Part shown: positions 13,337 through 22,438 of the stretch, piece by piece
How the letters are laid out: every line of letters starts with the position of its first letter
Position numbering within the stretch: the first letter of the stretch is position 1
From: Fibrobacter succinogenes
GTDB taxonomy: Bacteria > Fibrobacterota > Fibrobacteria > Fibrobacterales > Fibrobacteraceae
Reading direction: 5' to 3'
Assembly (NCBI GenBank): GCA_902800815.1
Contig: CADCGB010000021.1
Span: 1-39,391, forward strand
DNA: 39,391 bases
Made by a program: the position numbers and the translations under genes
The notes under the pieces: generated by a model
Told to the model about the DNA's origin: nothing
The model's input: the letters and a program-made list of their open reading frames with translations, nothing else
The model's database searches: none

Positions 13337-15556
13337 TCAATATGATTTGCCGCTCACGCGGTAGCGGTACTCGCGGCCGTTTTTCTTGTACCGGACAAAC
13401 AGGGACTGTTCCTTCGAGTCGAAGTAGAGTCTAGGTTTCTGCGAATCCACCACGCGTTTGCCCGTAAGAACCGGATTAACCGTCGTAGAATCGTCCCCGG
13501 GGCTTACCGACGTAGAATCGTCAGCTACAGTGTACCACTGTGCATCCTCGATACTTGCGGTCGCGTCGGTCGGGGGCGTCGTGAGGTTCGCGCCGTAGTT
13601 CGCATTGTTCAGCATGCCATCGTCGACCATGCCATAGAACACGCCCTTCGTAAGTTCCTTCGTGAAGTTGTTCTCGAGGTCACCGCGAAGCTGGGCCGTG
13701 CCGGAAAGTTTCTTGCCGTTTACCGCCCACATCACGCCATAGACCTGCGCGTAGTCCGTCACGGTGGTGTTCACGATAATCGAAATCGCCCCCACCTTCG
13801 CGTGCCCGCTAATCGTGCCGCTCACGAGCCAGGCGTCTTCTTCGAGCACGGCATCGTCGGAGATTGTACCCGCAGTTACGAGCGCACGCCCGCGGACAGT
13901 CGCGTTCCCGCTAATCGTCCCGCCGTTAATGACCGCGAAATCCTCGATTCGCGCGTTCCCCGAAATCGTTCCGCCGTTCACGACCGCATCGGGGCCCACA
14001 TATACGCTCGCATCGACTTTCGCCTTGCTGCTCACGAGGCCGCCGCCGTTGCTATGCTGCTTGTAGCCGCTCGCATTCGCGGGCTTCCAGAAATCCTTGT
14101 TGTAACCCTCGGGAGCGCCGTTTTCTACTTCGATCATGTACGGGTAGCGGAAAATGCTGTAGTAGAACTGGTCCCAGAGAATAGTCTGCATCTCGGTCGG
14201 CGTTGCGGTAACAGCCAGCCACAATGCCTTGTCGCTATCCTTCGTCTCGATTTCCAGGTTGAATCCCGTACCGTGCTTCATCTCGCTGTAGCGAGGCGTG
14301 CCGTCCGAACCTTCCGCCACAAGGCCGACCGTCCAGCCCGAAGCCGGGTCCGGCAGCTTATCCGGCGCGTAGTTGCACCACTTGTAAGTCTTTCCCTTGT
14401 AGTAATCGGTATTGTCGCCAAAACAGGTGTAACCGTTCACGGTCGGCTTGTCCTGCACGATTCCGCGGAACTTGACCGTCACCTTCCCCGCCTTTTCGGG
14501 GTAAATACGCACCAGGTTGTAGCCCCAGCGCTGCGGAGCCCAGTAAGAGGGCGAAATGTAGCGGTTCGCGCAATCCTCGCCTGCCGCGCATTCCATCTTG
14601 TTCAGCATGGTCACGCGCGGGTGCCTGCGGTAGTTGTCGCCCCAGCCCGAAGATTCGCGCCTCGTCGCAAATTCGTAATCGCCCCAGGACTTCTTGTACA
14701 ATGTCTTTTTCGCGGGCGCATACTCAAGCGTCGCGTTCTTCATCGCGAACTTGCCGAACTGCTGGTTCAGGCTATCGAGCGACCAGCCGAAAACCTTCAT
14801 CATGGCCGTAAAAGGCGTCTGCTCCATGCGGCCATCTTCCCCGTCGCGGATGGATTCCATCCATATACGGTTCACCTCGTGCGCCCCCTTGTTGCCGCCG
14901 CCGAATTCTTCCTTGAGGTGTTCGAAGAACTGCCAGTTGCAGTAGCGGTCACGCGTAGAGCCGTAGTAGAGGAACGGGTAGTTGATGAGGTATTCCGCGC
15001 AGTGGGCGTCGTTCGGGTTGTACTGGTGCGCCATCCAGTTCGCATGGCATTCCGCAAACCAGCCCGAATGGCTGTTATTGCCCATCCAGCCCGCCACTCC
15101 CTGCAGGCCGTGCGCAAACTCGTGCGAGGTTCCCCAATAATCCTTGAGGGAGCCCACGCCAATCCACATGCCGGGTCCGTATTCGCCGTTCAGGCCCTTC
15201 ACGTAGTCCTGACCGCCATAGAGCGCCGCCATCACGGAGTTGTCGAACACGTAGATGTTGCTCTTGAGCTTCCTATCGGGGCTACTCGGGAACGGCAGCA
15301 TCCAGCCGAGCGAATCGATGTAGAACGAGAACACCTTCTCGAGCGACTGCAGCACGCCCTGCGCATCCGCCGTGGGGATAGAAACGTTGTTTGCCTGCCC
15401 GTCATCCGTCTTGGGCTTCTTGCAGACCTCAAAATGCTCCGATTCGGCAATCAACGTAAAGCCGTTGCTTGCGCACTGGTTTACCCACTCAATGGCCGCG
15501 GCGTTCGAAACCAACCCTGCCACGGCAAACCCAACCAACATCCTGTTCAATTTCAT
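13337..15556 (-). CDS. Secreted Svx/AvrXca-like zinc peptidase with hexapeptide-like repeats
   Basis: 739 residues from ATG 15556, preceded by GGAG at 6 bases; a TTG four codons upstream lacks a site. A signal peptide (MKLNRMLVGFAVAGLVSNAA) is followed by a metallopeptidase domain with HEFAH at 145-149 (HExxH zinc motif) and WFAECHANWMAHQ at 166-178, which may give the third ligand. I recall this arrangement from the Svx/AvrXca virulence family (DUF6055). After a beta-rich middle, residues about 525-620 contain GTISGNARIEDFAVINGGTI and three more GTIS repeats, an imperfect left-handed beta-helix (hexapeptide-like) region. The C-terminus (RLYFDSKEQSLFVRYKKNG then REYRYRVSG) resembles tails of other exported Fibrobacter proteins. 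Probably an extracellular protease; the substrate is unknown. Confidence 0.8.
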   Translation of the reverse strand: MKLNRMLVGFAVAGLVSNAAAIEWVNQCASNGFTLIAESEHFEVCKKPKTDDGQANNVSIPTADAQGVLQSLEKVFSFYIDSLGWMLPFPSSPDRKLKSNIYVFDNSVMAALYGGQDYVKGLNGEYGPGMWIGVGSLKDYWGTSHEFAHGLQGVAGWMGNNSHSGWFAECHANWMAHQYNPNDAHCAEYLINYPFLYYGSTRDRYCNWQFFEHLKEEFGGGNKGAHEVNRIWMESIRDGEDGRMEQTPFTAMMKVFGWSLDSLNQQFGKFAMKNATLEYAPAKKTLYKKSWGDYEFATRRESSGWGDNYRRHPRVTMLNKMECAAGEDCANRYISPSYWAPQRWGYNLVRIYPEKAGKVTVKFRGIVQDKPTVNGYTCFGDNTDYYKGKTYKWCNYAPDKLPDPASGWTVGLVAEGSDGTPRYSEMKHGTGFNLEIETKDSDKALWLAVTATPTEMQTILWDQFYYSIFRYPYMIEVENGAPEGYNKDFWKPANASGYKQHSNGGGLVSSKAKVDASVYVGPDAVVNGGTISGNARIEDFAVINGGTISGNATVRGRALVTAGTISDDAVLEEDAWLVSGTISGHAKVGAISIIVNTTVTDYAQVYGVMWAVNGKKLSGTAQLRGDLENNFTKELTKGVFYGMVDDGMLNNANYGANLTTPPTDATASIEDAQWYTVADDSTSVSPGDDSTTVNPVLTGKRVVDSQKPRLYFDSKEQSLFVRYKKNGREYRYRVSGKSY

Positions 15557-15629
15557 TGCGTACTCCAATTAATACCGCACAAAAATTCCGACACACCCAC
15601 GCCGGATATCATGTAATATACCCTCTTTT

Positions 15630-15660
15630 AAGCAAAAACGGAAGGTTTGACACCTTCCGT
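15630..15660 (-). terminator. Rho-independent terminator for the lipoprotein gene upstream
   Basis: On the minus strand, ACGGAAGGT and ACCTTCCGT (15638-15646 and 15652-15660) form a 9-bp stem with a 5-base loop, followed by TTTTTGCTT. It ends transcripts coming from the gene at 15694-16263 before the Svx-like gene. Confidence 0.8.
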
Positions 15661-15693
15661 CCCCCGCAAAAGCGTGTAAAATCCGTGCAGAAA

Positions 15694-16263
15694 CTACTTA
15701 CCCTCATATAGGGTTGATACTATTTGCTCAAAACTTTTTAGAAGTCTGCCGTTCAAATCGTATTGCTCTGCATTTTCCTGTATGGAATTTTTCCATTTTT
15801 CCGCGCAAGCGGAATCTCCATGGCAGGCATCCATCTGGTAGAACTTATAATACCGCTTTTTCCCTGAATCCTTTTTATAGCCGTATACCCTGCTGGTAAC
15901 ATCGCCGCGCCCTTGGGGGAATAAGGGCCGAGCCTTCTCTAGGTCTTCTGTCGGAAAGTCTCCTTTATTGAATCCATACTTTTGACAACGAAGGCGAAAA
16001 GGGCACAGCGTTATGGAATCGCCATTATCGTAAAAGAAGAGGAACGTACTGCCTACATCGACAGCATCCCAATTACGAGAATAAACCAGGTAATAACCGT
16101 CCTGTGACGAATCTAGTTCCGAATAGTAATTCAAATACCGAGCGAAATCATCGTCAAGGTCTGCACGCGCCTCATCGTCAATGGGAAATTCCCCATACAT
16201 ATAATCGGTATGAGCCGAATAGCACCCCAGCAAGAATAGGCAGAGAAGCAATAAACGAGTCAT
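15694..16263 (-). CDS. Uncharacterised lipoprotein
   Basis: 189 residues. MTRLLLLCLFLLGC is a short signal peptide with lipobox LLGC, so the mature protein is lipid-anchored at Cys14. The rest is hydrophilic and rich in Tyr, Asp and Lys (YLVYSRNWDAVDVGSTFLFF, VYGYKKDSGKKRYYKFYQMD) with four further Cys, which might pair as disulfides in the periplasm. No family recognised. Like the YwqK-type gene, it is richer in A/T than the surrounding minus-strand genes. It has its own terminator. A TAAATTTC box lies two bases before the start, probably too close to be its promoter. Confidence 0.7.
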   Translation of the reverse strand: MTRLLLLCLFLLGCYSAHTDYMYGEFPIDDEARADLDDDFARYLNYYSELDSSQDGYYLVYSRNWDAVDVGSTFLFFYDNGDSITLCPFRLRCQKYGFNKGDFPTEDLEKARPLFPQGRGDVTSRVYGYKKDSGKKRYYKFYQMDACHGDSACAEKWKNSIQENAEQYDLNGRLLKSFEQIVSTLYEGK

Positions 16264-16295
16264 ACGAAATTTAGAGGTAAAAACCGTGCAGAAAC

Positions 16296-17162
16296 CTAGC
16301 GCCCCAGTTTCTTGAAGTCGGGCGTGAGCTTAGCGCAGGCGCTGTCCTTCGGGGCGCTGCGGTACAACACGAGTTCCTTCTCGAAGAACCCCTTCGTAGA
16401 GGCGCTCACGCTCCACTTGCTCCCCGCAGGGCAATTTTCCAGCGGGACCTTCGACACCGCCGTAAAGCGGCCGCCCGTTACCTTGTATTCAAAAGCGCTT
16501 GTCGAAAGCGTATCGGGAATCTGCAGGGCCGCCGCATTGCCGACTACCTTGCTCTTCGCGTAAAACGCCTTCTGGGCTTCCATGTACTCGACGGCCTTCT
16601 GCTGCATTTCCGCGATGGAATCGGAAACCGACGCGGCCTTCACCGTCTCGTGGCAACTGCGCACCGCAAATACGGCAATCACGATACCCAGCACCACAGC
16701 GCAGGGGAGCGCAATCTTCTTGAGCGGAATGTTCCCAACCTTCGCAAGCACTTCGCGCAGGGATTCATCCGACTCCTCCGAGGCGGCCTCGCCCGTTTCC
16801 CACTTGAGGAGTTTCAATGCCACGAGCACATGCACGAACTGCTTGGGCAATGCAAGCCCCAGCACCGCAATCACGAGCAGGACAATCGCAATCACCATGA
16901 ATACGGTCAGCGCACTCTCGGCATTCGGCAGAAGGTCCTGAACCTCCTTGAGGAGTTTGAGCAACTGGCGATCCTCCGCAAAGTTCTGCGAGGCGAAGCG
17001 CCCGGTAAAGTTGTTGTAGCGTGCAAGCCCGAGTTTAACACCGTCGGCCGCCATCACGAGTACGGCAGAAAGCAGGCGTTCCAGGAACAGGAACACCATG
17101 CCCACCAGGGCAATCATGCTGGCAATCAGCCGCGCCGTCCTTACCGGGGTCAAGCCGTTCAT
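16296..17162 (-). CDS. Membrane protein coupled to the MFS-acyltransferase-ligase fusion
   Basis: 288 residues, no family recognised. Hydrophobic segments at about 12-36 (LIASMIALVGMVFLFLERLL), 84-106 (ALTVFMVIAIVLLVIAVLGL) and 150-168 (IALPCAVVLGIVIAVFAV) suggest three TM helices, with a cytoplasmic stretch of about 40 residues (LLKWETGEAASEESDESLRE) between the second and third. After the third comes a periplasmic part that looks pilin-like in pattern (MEAQKAFYAKSKVVGNAAAL, ending in a Cys-containing beta region). The start codon overlaps the stop of the upstream gene in ATGA (17159-17162), so it is translated with the big fusion enzyme and may help the same lipid process; that is inference. 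Confidence 0.7.
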   Translation of the reverse strand: MNGLTPVRTARLIASMIALVGMVFLFLERLLSAVLVMAADGVKLGLARYNNFTGRFASQNFAEDRQLLKLLKEVQDLLPNAESALTVFMVIAIVLLVIAVLGLALPKQFVHVLVALKLLKWETGEAASEESDESLREVLAKVGNIPLKKIALPCAVVLGIVIAVFAVRSCHETVKAASVSDSIAEMQQKAVEYMEAQKAFYAKSKVVGNAAALQIPDTLSTSAFEYKVTGGRFTAVSKVPLENCPAGSKWSVSASTKGFFEKELVLYRSAPKDSACAKLTPDFKKLGR

Positions 17163-20100
17163 TTAGAGGCTCCCGCAAGTTCCTTCGCGAGTTTCTTCGC
17201 TGTGGTAAAGTCAGCCTTTCCAGTACCGAGCTTCGGCACCTTCTCCACCGCAAACGCAACCGCAGGCAGCATAATCGGCGGGAATCCGCTTGCGCGCAGT
17301 TCCGAAAGCACGTCCTTCGGGTCCTTATCACCCTGGTAAAGGAGCACGATCTTTTCGCCCTTCGCGGAATCTGGAATCGAGGTCACCACGTAGTCACAGC
17401 CCTCGAGCACCGGCGTATCCTGAATCTTCTTTTCCACGGCACCGAGGCTCACCATCTCGCCACCAAGCTTCGCAAATCGGCTGTAACGGTCCACAATCGT
17501 GAGGAAGCCATCTTCGTCGAGGTAGCCCTTGTCGCCCGTGCGGTAGTAGCGCTTGCCGTTAATCATCGTAATCACGCTCTTGGTGCGTTCCTCGTCCTTG
17601 AGGTAGCCCACCATCACCTGGCAACCGCCGATGAGGATCATGCCCGCCTCGCCCGTCGGCAGCGGCTCGTTCGTATCGGGGTCCACAATCAGGAACTGCG
17701 AGCCCGGGAGCGCCATGCCCACCGTACCCGGCTTGTTGTTCACCTGCATGGTCATGTAGTCGCTGTGCAGGTTGTTCTCGGTATTGATACTTGCCACCGG
17801 GGCGGTCTCGGTACAGCCGTAGCCTTCATAGATTTCCTTACCGAACTTGAGGCGGAACGCAGTAGCAAGTTCGGGGCGCAGGGCCTCGGCACCCGCGATA
17901 ATCAGGCGCACGTACTTGAGCGCCATCGGGTGCACGTAACGGCTAATCGTAAACGCACGCAAGAACGTCGGGGTCGCCACGAACGCCGTCACGCGGAATT
18001 CCGCACAAACGCGGGCCATCGTCTTCACGTCGGTCGGGTCGGCCACGGTTACAATCGGGCAGCCTTCCGTGAGGTTCAAAAGCGTTGTCACCGTAAGGCC
18101 AAAACTGTGGAACAGCGGGAGTTCCGAAAGCATCACGTCGGCGCGGGTCACGTTGAAAATACAAGCGAGCTGCTGGATATTGCCCATCAGGTTCCTGTGG
18201 CTCAGCATAACGCCCTTCGGCGTGCCCTCGGAGCCAGAACTGAACATGATGGCGGCGATATCGTCAAGCTTGACGCGCTTGCGGAAGCAGAACTTGATGA
18301 ACCAGCACGGAGAAACGATGCAGAACACGATAAAGAACGCAATCTTCGCCTTCGGGATAACCTTCATGAAGTCTTCCGCATAGAAAATGCGGAGCTTGTC
18401 GCTTGCAATCTGCGAGTAGTCGTTCCCGCGCATCTTGAGCTTTTCCACGAACTGCCTGCTCGTAATCACCGTTTTCACGTCGGCGCGGGCGGCACAGAAC
18501 TTTACGTTGTCCACAGACGAAGTGTAGTTCAGGTTCACGTTCGTCTTGCCCAAGAGCCAGAGAGCGAGGTTCACGATGACGCCTGCCGGAGAAGGCGGCA
18601 ACATAATACCAACGTTCTTCTCCTCGGGGCCAAGAATCTTCTTCAGGTGCCTGCTAAACGCGATGACGGCACCCATCAGCTTGAAGCCGGAGAAATGCCC
18701 GCCGTCGGGGTTGTATATGGCAGGGCCGTGCTTCACGTACTTCTTGTAGGTACGTATCCAGCAGTCGCCAATCGGCTTCACGAACGAGACCGCATAGTTC
18801 CACGCACTAATTGAGATATTACGGATGATGGTACGTACCTCATTTGCAGGCGTCGTCGCCGGGATGGACTCGCCAAACGCAACCGTCACAGTACGTTCCG
18901 CAGAGGCACCGTACATGTTGGAACCGCTATAACTGTAGTTGGAGCCCCACAGGCCCTGGATGTAGAACGGCACCACTGCCGCATCCGTGCCCTCCACGGC
19001 CTTCGAGTAGTCTATGCTGAAGGGTTCCACGTGCGGAGAACGGGCCACCTCGCCCGTCGGGAAAATCACCACCGCATGGCCCGCCATGAGCTTGTCATGA
19101 ATCTTCTTCATGGCATCTTCGGGGTGGCGGTTATCGATACGGATACTCCCCAAACGCTTGAGCATGGAACGCAGGTACCACTTCTCGAAGTGGTCCTTGT
19201 TGCTTGCAATGCACAGCGGGCGCGGGCAGGCCATCTGCACCATAGCCCAGTCAATAAAGCTGTGGTGGTTACCGACCAGGAGCACCGGACCGTCGTTCGG
19301 GATATTGCCCACGTTAAGCACGCGAATCTTGTAGCGGCTGAACACCAGGCGCAACAGCGAGCGGACAAGCGCCTGCGGAAGGTTCAAGATGGACCAGTAG
19401 AACACGCCAATGGATATGATGGCAAGGCCAATGAAATAGTACTGGTGCTCGAGCGAGGTAAACTGCACCATGCTCGAGTAGATGAACAGGAACACCACGA
19501 GCACGAGAGCCTGAATCATGTTCGCAAGCGCGATGACCCAGCCCGAATTGTTGGGGCGGGTGTTGTACTGCAACAGTGCGTTCACCGGCACAAGGAACAT
19601 GCCGCCGAAGATACCGATAGCCGTGTAAAGGATAGAAAGCGCCACCGGGTGCACAAAGAACGGGATAAGGAACATGGTGAGCGAAGCGCCGATCATGCCG
19701 AGCGGCACAAAGCCCGTCTCGATAAAGTCCTTGGAATTATGCGCCGCAATGATAGACCCCACCACGAGACCCGCAACGGCAAACGCGAGGTAGTTCTGCA
19801 TGGTATTGACTGTCTGCGAACCCGAAACATCCTGGAACACAAGCAGGAACACCTGGGCAAGAGCCCAGAACATCGAGAGCGCGATAATGGAGGCACGTAG
19901 CGTGCGATGACGCCAGCCAAAGCTCAGGCGGCGGCGAGCTACGGAGAACTTGATATTCTTGTCGTTGTACTTGACCTTCGGGATAAGGAAACTAGCGACC
20001 GTACCGAGCACGCTCACCGTAACGAGAATCCAGGGAATCACAACCGACTTCGAAATAATGGCCCCGACCGCCTCGTAGCGCACGAGCGCCTGAAGGTCGA

Positions 20101-20590
20101 TAAGGTTCACGCCAACGATGGCAAGCCAGCTCGAGGCGATTATGCCAATCAAGGAGAAGATCTGCAGGAAAGCGTTCGCGTAACTCAGGTTATGGACGCC
20201 GAACATCTCGCGGATAATGGCGTACTTAGCGGCACTGTGGACGGCAAATCCCGAAGACAGGCCAATGGTCAGCCAGAAGGCGACTCGCGGGCAGTCGCAG
20301 GTCACAAGCACCGCCTGCGCCGTCACAAACAGCGTCATAAAGAGCGAAGACCACGCAAGCACCTTGTTCTTGGAGAACCGGCTCGTGAAGAACCCCGCCG
20401 GCCAGATCATCAGCACGAAGGGCGCAACGAAGAAAATCTGGAGCATGAACGTCTGCCAGGTCTGGCCGCTCTCCGCATTGGAAAATGAACCCGAGAGGAT
20501 TTTCTGGGCATAGATGAACACGCCCATCTGCACAAACGTCGTTGCTAGAATTGATAAAAAGTAACGGACGGAGCCTTTAGCTTTCCACAT
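17159..20590 (-). CDS. MFS transporter-acyltransferase-AMP ligase fusion (LplT/Aas type)
   Basis: 1143 residues with three modules. Residues about 1-405 are an MFS-type transporter with about 12 TM helices (LplT-like). About 425-610 is a PlsC-type acyltransferase with the HX4D motif (H442 to D447 in NHHSFID) and IFPTGEVARSPHVEPF, a variant of the FPEGTR block. About 640-1130 is an AMP-forming acyl-ligase: FSSGSEGTPKGV near 783-794, YGCTETAPVASIN, YYRTGDKGYLDEDGFLTIVD and a late Lys in GTGKADF. In E. coli LplT flips lysophospholipid and Aas re-acylates it using acyl-ACP; here all steps are in one chain. The role would be lysophospholipid recycling at the inner membrane. It ends in an ATGA overlap with the next gene. 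Confidence 0.92.
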   Translation of the reverse strand: MWKAKGSVRYFLSILATTFVQMGVFIYAQKILSGSFSNAESGQTWQTFMLQIFFVAPFVLMIWPAGFFTSRFSKNKVLAWSSLFMTLFVTAQAVLVTCDCPRVAFWLTIGLSSGFAVHSAAKYAIIREMFGVHNLSYANAFLQIFSLIGIIASSWLAIVGVNLIDLQALVRYEAVGAIISKSVVIPWILVTVSVLGTVASFLIPKVKYNDKNIKFSVARRRLSFGWRHRTLRASIIALSMFWALAQVFLLVFQDVSGSQTVNTMQNYLAFAVAGLVVGSIIAAHNSKDFIETGFVPLGMIGASLTMFLIPFFVHPVALSILYTAIGIFGGMFLVPVNALLQYNTRPNNSGWVIALANMIQALVLVVFLFIYSSMVQFTSLEHQYYFIGLAIISIGVFYWSILNLPQALVRSLLRLVFSRYKIRVLNVGNIPNDGPVLLVGNHHSFIDWAMVQMACPRPLCIASNKDHFEKWYLRSMLKRLGSIRIDNRHPEDAMKKIHDKLMAGHAVVIFPTGEVARSPHVEPFSIDYSKAVEGTDAAVVPFYIQGLWGSNYSYSGSNMYGASAERTVTVAFGESIPATTPANEVRTIIRNISISAWNYAVSFVKPIGDCWIRTYKKYVKHGPAIYNPDGGHFSGFKLMGAVIAFSRHLKKILGPEEKNVGIMLPPSPAGVIVNLALWLLGKTNVNLNYTSSVDNVKFCAARADVKTVITSRQFVEKLKMRGNDYSQIASDKLRIFYAEDFMKVIPKAKIAFFIVFCIVSPCWFIKFCFRKRVKLDDIAAIMFSSGSEGTPKGVMLSHRNLMGNIQQLACIFNVTRADVMLSELPLFHSFGLTVTTLLNLTEGCPIVTVADPTDVKTMARVCAEFRVTAFVATPTFLRAFTISRYVHPMALKYVRLIIAGAEALRPELATAFRLKFGKEIYEGYGCTETAPVASINTENNLHSDYMTMQVNNKPGTVGMALPGSQFLIVDPDTNEPLPTGEAGMILIGGCQVMVGYLKDEERTKSVITMINGKRYYRTGDKGYLDEDGFLTIVDRYSRFAKLGGEMVSLGAVEKKIQDTPVLEGCDYVVTSIPDSAKGEKIVLLYQGDKDPKDVLSELRASGFPPIMLPAVAFAVEKVPKLGTGKADFTTAKKLAKELAGASK

Positions 20591-20632
20591 TTTTAATTCC
20601 CTGTATGTCAGCCTTATTAATTAAGACTGCCC

Positions 20633-20640
20633 CAAATCTA
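20633..20640 (-). promoter_or_regulatory. TAGATTTG -7 box before the fusion gene
   Basis: An exact TAnnTTTG match on the minus strand, about 42 bases before the ATG at 20590. No good -35 at 17 bases was seen. Confidence 0.4.
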
Positions 20641-20678
20641 GAAAAATGGGGTACCGACATCGCAGGAAAGCCCCCTGC

Positions 20679-22043
20679 TCACTTCATCAAACGTTCAATT
20701 TCCTTGATTTCCCTGGGAATCGCGGTAGAGATGTTCTCGAAGCCGTTCTTCGTGATGAGCAGGTCGTCCTCGATGCGGATGCCAATCTTCTCGCGATAGC
20801 GCTTGCCGCCTATCGTGGCCTCGAATTCGCCATAAAGCCCCGGCTCGCACGAAATAAGCATACCCGGTTCAAGGACGCTATCCAGCGAACGTGACCCGGG
20901 AGCCCCCTCGTGAATCTGCTCGCCAATAAAGTGACTCACCCCATGCGGGCGCATCTCATAAAGCAACTTGTACTTACCCTTGGCGCCCTTCACCAGGCGG
21001 GTCTCGAGTTCACGCATAATGAACTCCCAGGGGATACCCCCGATTTCTCGCAAACTAACGCCGGGCCTTACCGCCTTCTGGTACTCGCGGGCGGAATCGA
21101 GCACAATCTGGTAGAGCATCGCCTGCAGCGGGTCAAACTTGCCCGACGCAGGAATCGTGCGGGATATATCGCTATGGAGCGTGCCGTACCGCACCCCGAA
21201 ATCCAGGAGGATCAAGTCCCCCTTATTAATTTGTTCGTCATTCTTCACGTAGTGCAGGCAACAAGCGTTCGCGCCACCCGCACATATCGTCGGGAAGGCA
21301 AGGTCGCCATCGCTACGCATCTGCATCTCGTAGTTGAGCGTGAGGTACAGTTCCCGCTCGTTCTTAAAGCCCTTCACCTTCGGGAGCACCGCCCTAAAGG
21401 CCTTCTCGGTCGCTTCCTGCGCAACACGGGCATCCGCAATGCGCTCCGGCCCGAGCACAAGCCTATCTTTCCAGTGCAGTTCGGCAACGGAACGCAATTT
21501 TATCGAATACCTCGACATGAACGGCCTGTACTTGCGGTAGAACCTGTCGTTATGGTCATCCTTGAGCGTATCGAAATAGAGCGCGTAGGCATAGCCCGTC
21601 TTGGCGTACTTCTTGCACAACTTTTCGAGCACGGCATCGAATTCCTCGACCGGCCTCACGTCCTTGATTCCCGTCAGCCTTGCAACATCGCTATCCTTTT
21701 TCAGGTACCCGAGGCGCTTGCCCACCCAAAATTCCCGGAACGGGTTCTTGCGCGGCACAAACAGGGTTTCCGACTTGCTTTCCGGGTCCAGCACCAGGTA
21801 GCAGCCCGCCTGGTTCACACCCGTAAGGTACAGGAACGACGGTTCCTGAACAAAGCGCGTCCAGGTCTCGGTAAAGGCCTCCTCGCTCCCCGGGTCTATC
21901 GGCATACCCGAAAAAATGCAGAAGGAGTCGAGATTTTTGAGCATAAACTGCCGGCGGCGGGCATAAACGGCCCTGGAATCGTAATCCGGCGACGAAATAA
22001 AGACCTGTGAATAGGCTTTTTGGAGGTTTTTAAGCGTTTGCAT
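20679..22043 (-). CDS. pepP: Xaa-Pro aminopeptidase (aminopeptidase P, M24 family)
   Basis: 454 residues. It removes an N-terminal residue preceding proline, using two metal ions. The N-terminal domain (about 1-190) is of the aminopeptidase P type, and the C-terminal pita-bread domain has all five expected ligands: D281 (LLDFG), D292 (SDISRT), H371 (HGVSHFIG), E400 (EPGLYG) and E425 (GIRIEDDL). The residues LHY (263-265) and HE (378-379) also fit. No signal peptide, so cytoplasmic. It is divergent from the small lipoprotein gene upstream and precedes the fusion-enzyme gene by 88 bases, with a separate promoter box for the latter. Length fits the family. Confidence 0.93.
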   Translation of the reverse strand: MQTLKNLQKAYSQVFISSPDYDSRAVYARRRQFMLKNLDSFCIFSGMPIDPGSEEAFTETWTRFVQEPSFLYLTGVNQAGCYLVLDPESKSETLFVPRKNPFREFWVGKRLGYLKKDSDVARLTGIKDVRPVEEFDAVLEKLCKKYAKTGYAYALYFDTLKDDHNDRFYRKYRPFMSRYSIKLRSVAELHWKDRLVLGPERIADARVAQEATEKAFRAVLPKVKGFKNERELYLTLNYEMQMRSDGDLAFPTICAGGANACCLHYVKNDEQINKGDLILLDFGVRYGTLHSDISRTIPASGKFDPLQAMLYQIVLDSAREYQKAVRPGVSLREIGGIPWEFIMRELETRLVKGAKGKYKLLYEMRPHGVSHFIGEQIHEGAPGSRSLDSVLEPGMLISCEPGLYGEFEATIGGKRYREKIGIRIEDDLLITKNGFENISTAIPREIKEIERLMK

Positions 22044-22060
22044 GTATAAAATTTACCTTT

Positions 22061-22089
22061 TTTACACTTTTTTCTCCATAAATTATATA
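22061..22089 (+). promoter_or_regulatory. Putative promoter for the small lipoprotein and phoH genes
   Basis: TTTACA (22061-22066), 17 bases, TATATA (22084-22089). A TACATTTT box (22088-22095), one mismatch from TAnnTTTG, overlaps it. Start of transcription near 22097 would leave a leader of about 30 bases. Confidence 0.45.
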
Positions 22090-22127
22090 CATTTTAGGCA
22101 TCACAGACTAGAATGGAGCCTGAACAA

Positions 22128-22433
22128 ATGTCTCTTACAAAAAAATGGAAACTTATCCTTGCCTCTCTTTCTTTTGCACTCTTGACCGCCTGTGCCGGTT
22201 CTTCCGGTGGTAGCGACGATAGCAGCTACGATGACGGTGACGATGCCGCCGCAGTCGAAGGCGGCAGCAGCAAGAAGGCCGCAGCCCCCAAGGAAGTTAT
22301 TGACGAAAACAAGCTGAAGAAGACCGAAGACGAAGCCATGGCCGCTACTGAAGAAAACCATAAGCTCCGCAAGGAAATCTTCGAAGCCAAGAACAAGCTC
22401 GGTATTCCTGTGGAACGTCCCGACGCCGAGTAG
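22128..22433 (+). CDS. Small acidic lipoprotein
   Basis: 101 residues from ATG 22128, with GGAG 9 bases upstream; the in-frame ATG at 22113 would add MEPEQ before the signal peptide and is less likely. MSLTKKWKLILASLSFALLT ends in lipobox LTAC. The mature protein begins with a low-complexity Gly/Ser/Asp stretch (GSSGGSDDSSYDDGDD), a typical flexible tether, then has a predicted helix (EENHKLRKEIFEAKNKLGI) of coiled-coil type. No family recognised. It is 5 bases before phoH on the same strand and probably in the same transcript. Confidence 0.75.
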   Translation: MSLTKKWKLILASLSFALLTACAGSSGGSDDSSYDDGDDAAAVEGGSSKKAAAPKEVIDENKLKKTEDEAMAATEENHKLRKEIFEAKNKLGIPVERPDAE

Positions 22434-22438
22434 GCAAC

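Noticed and set aside
13802..15616. A 604-codon plus-strand frame over the Svx-like gene
   Set aside because: The translation is Arg/His/Val-rich without domains; the minus-strand frame has a ribosome binding site, a signal peptide and HEFAH.
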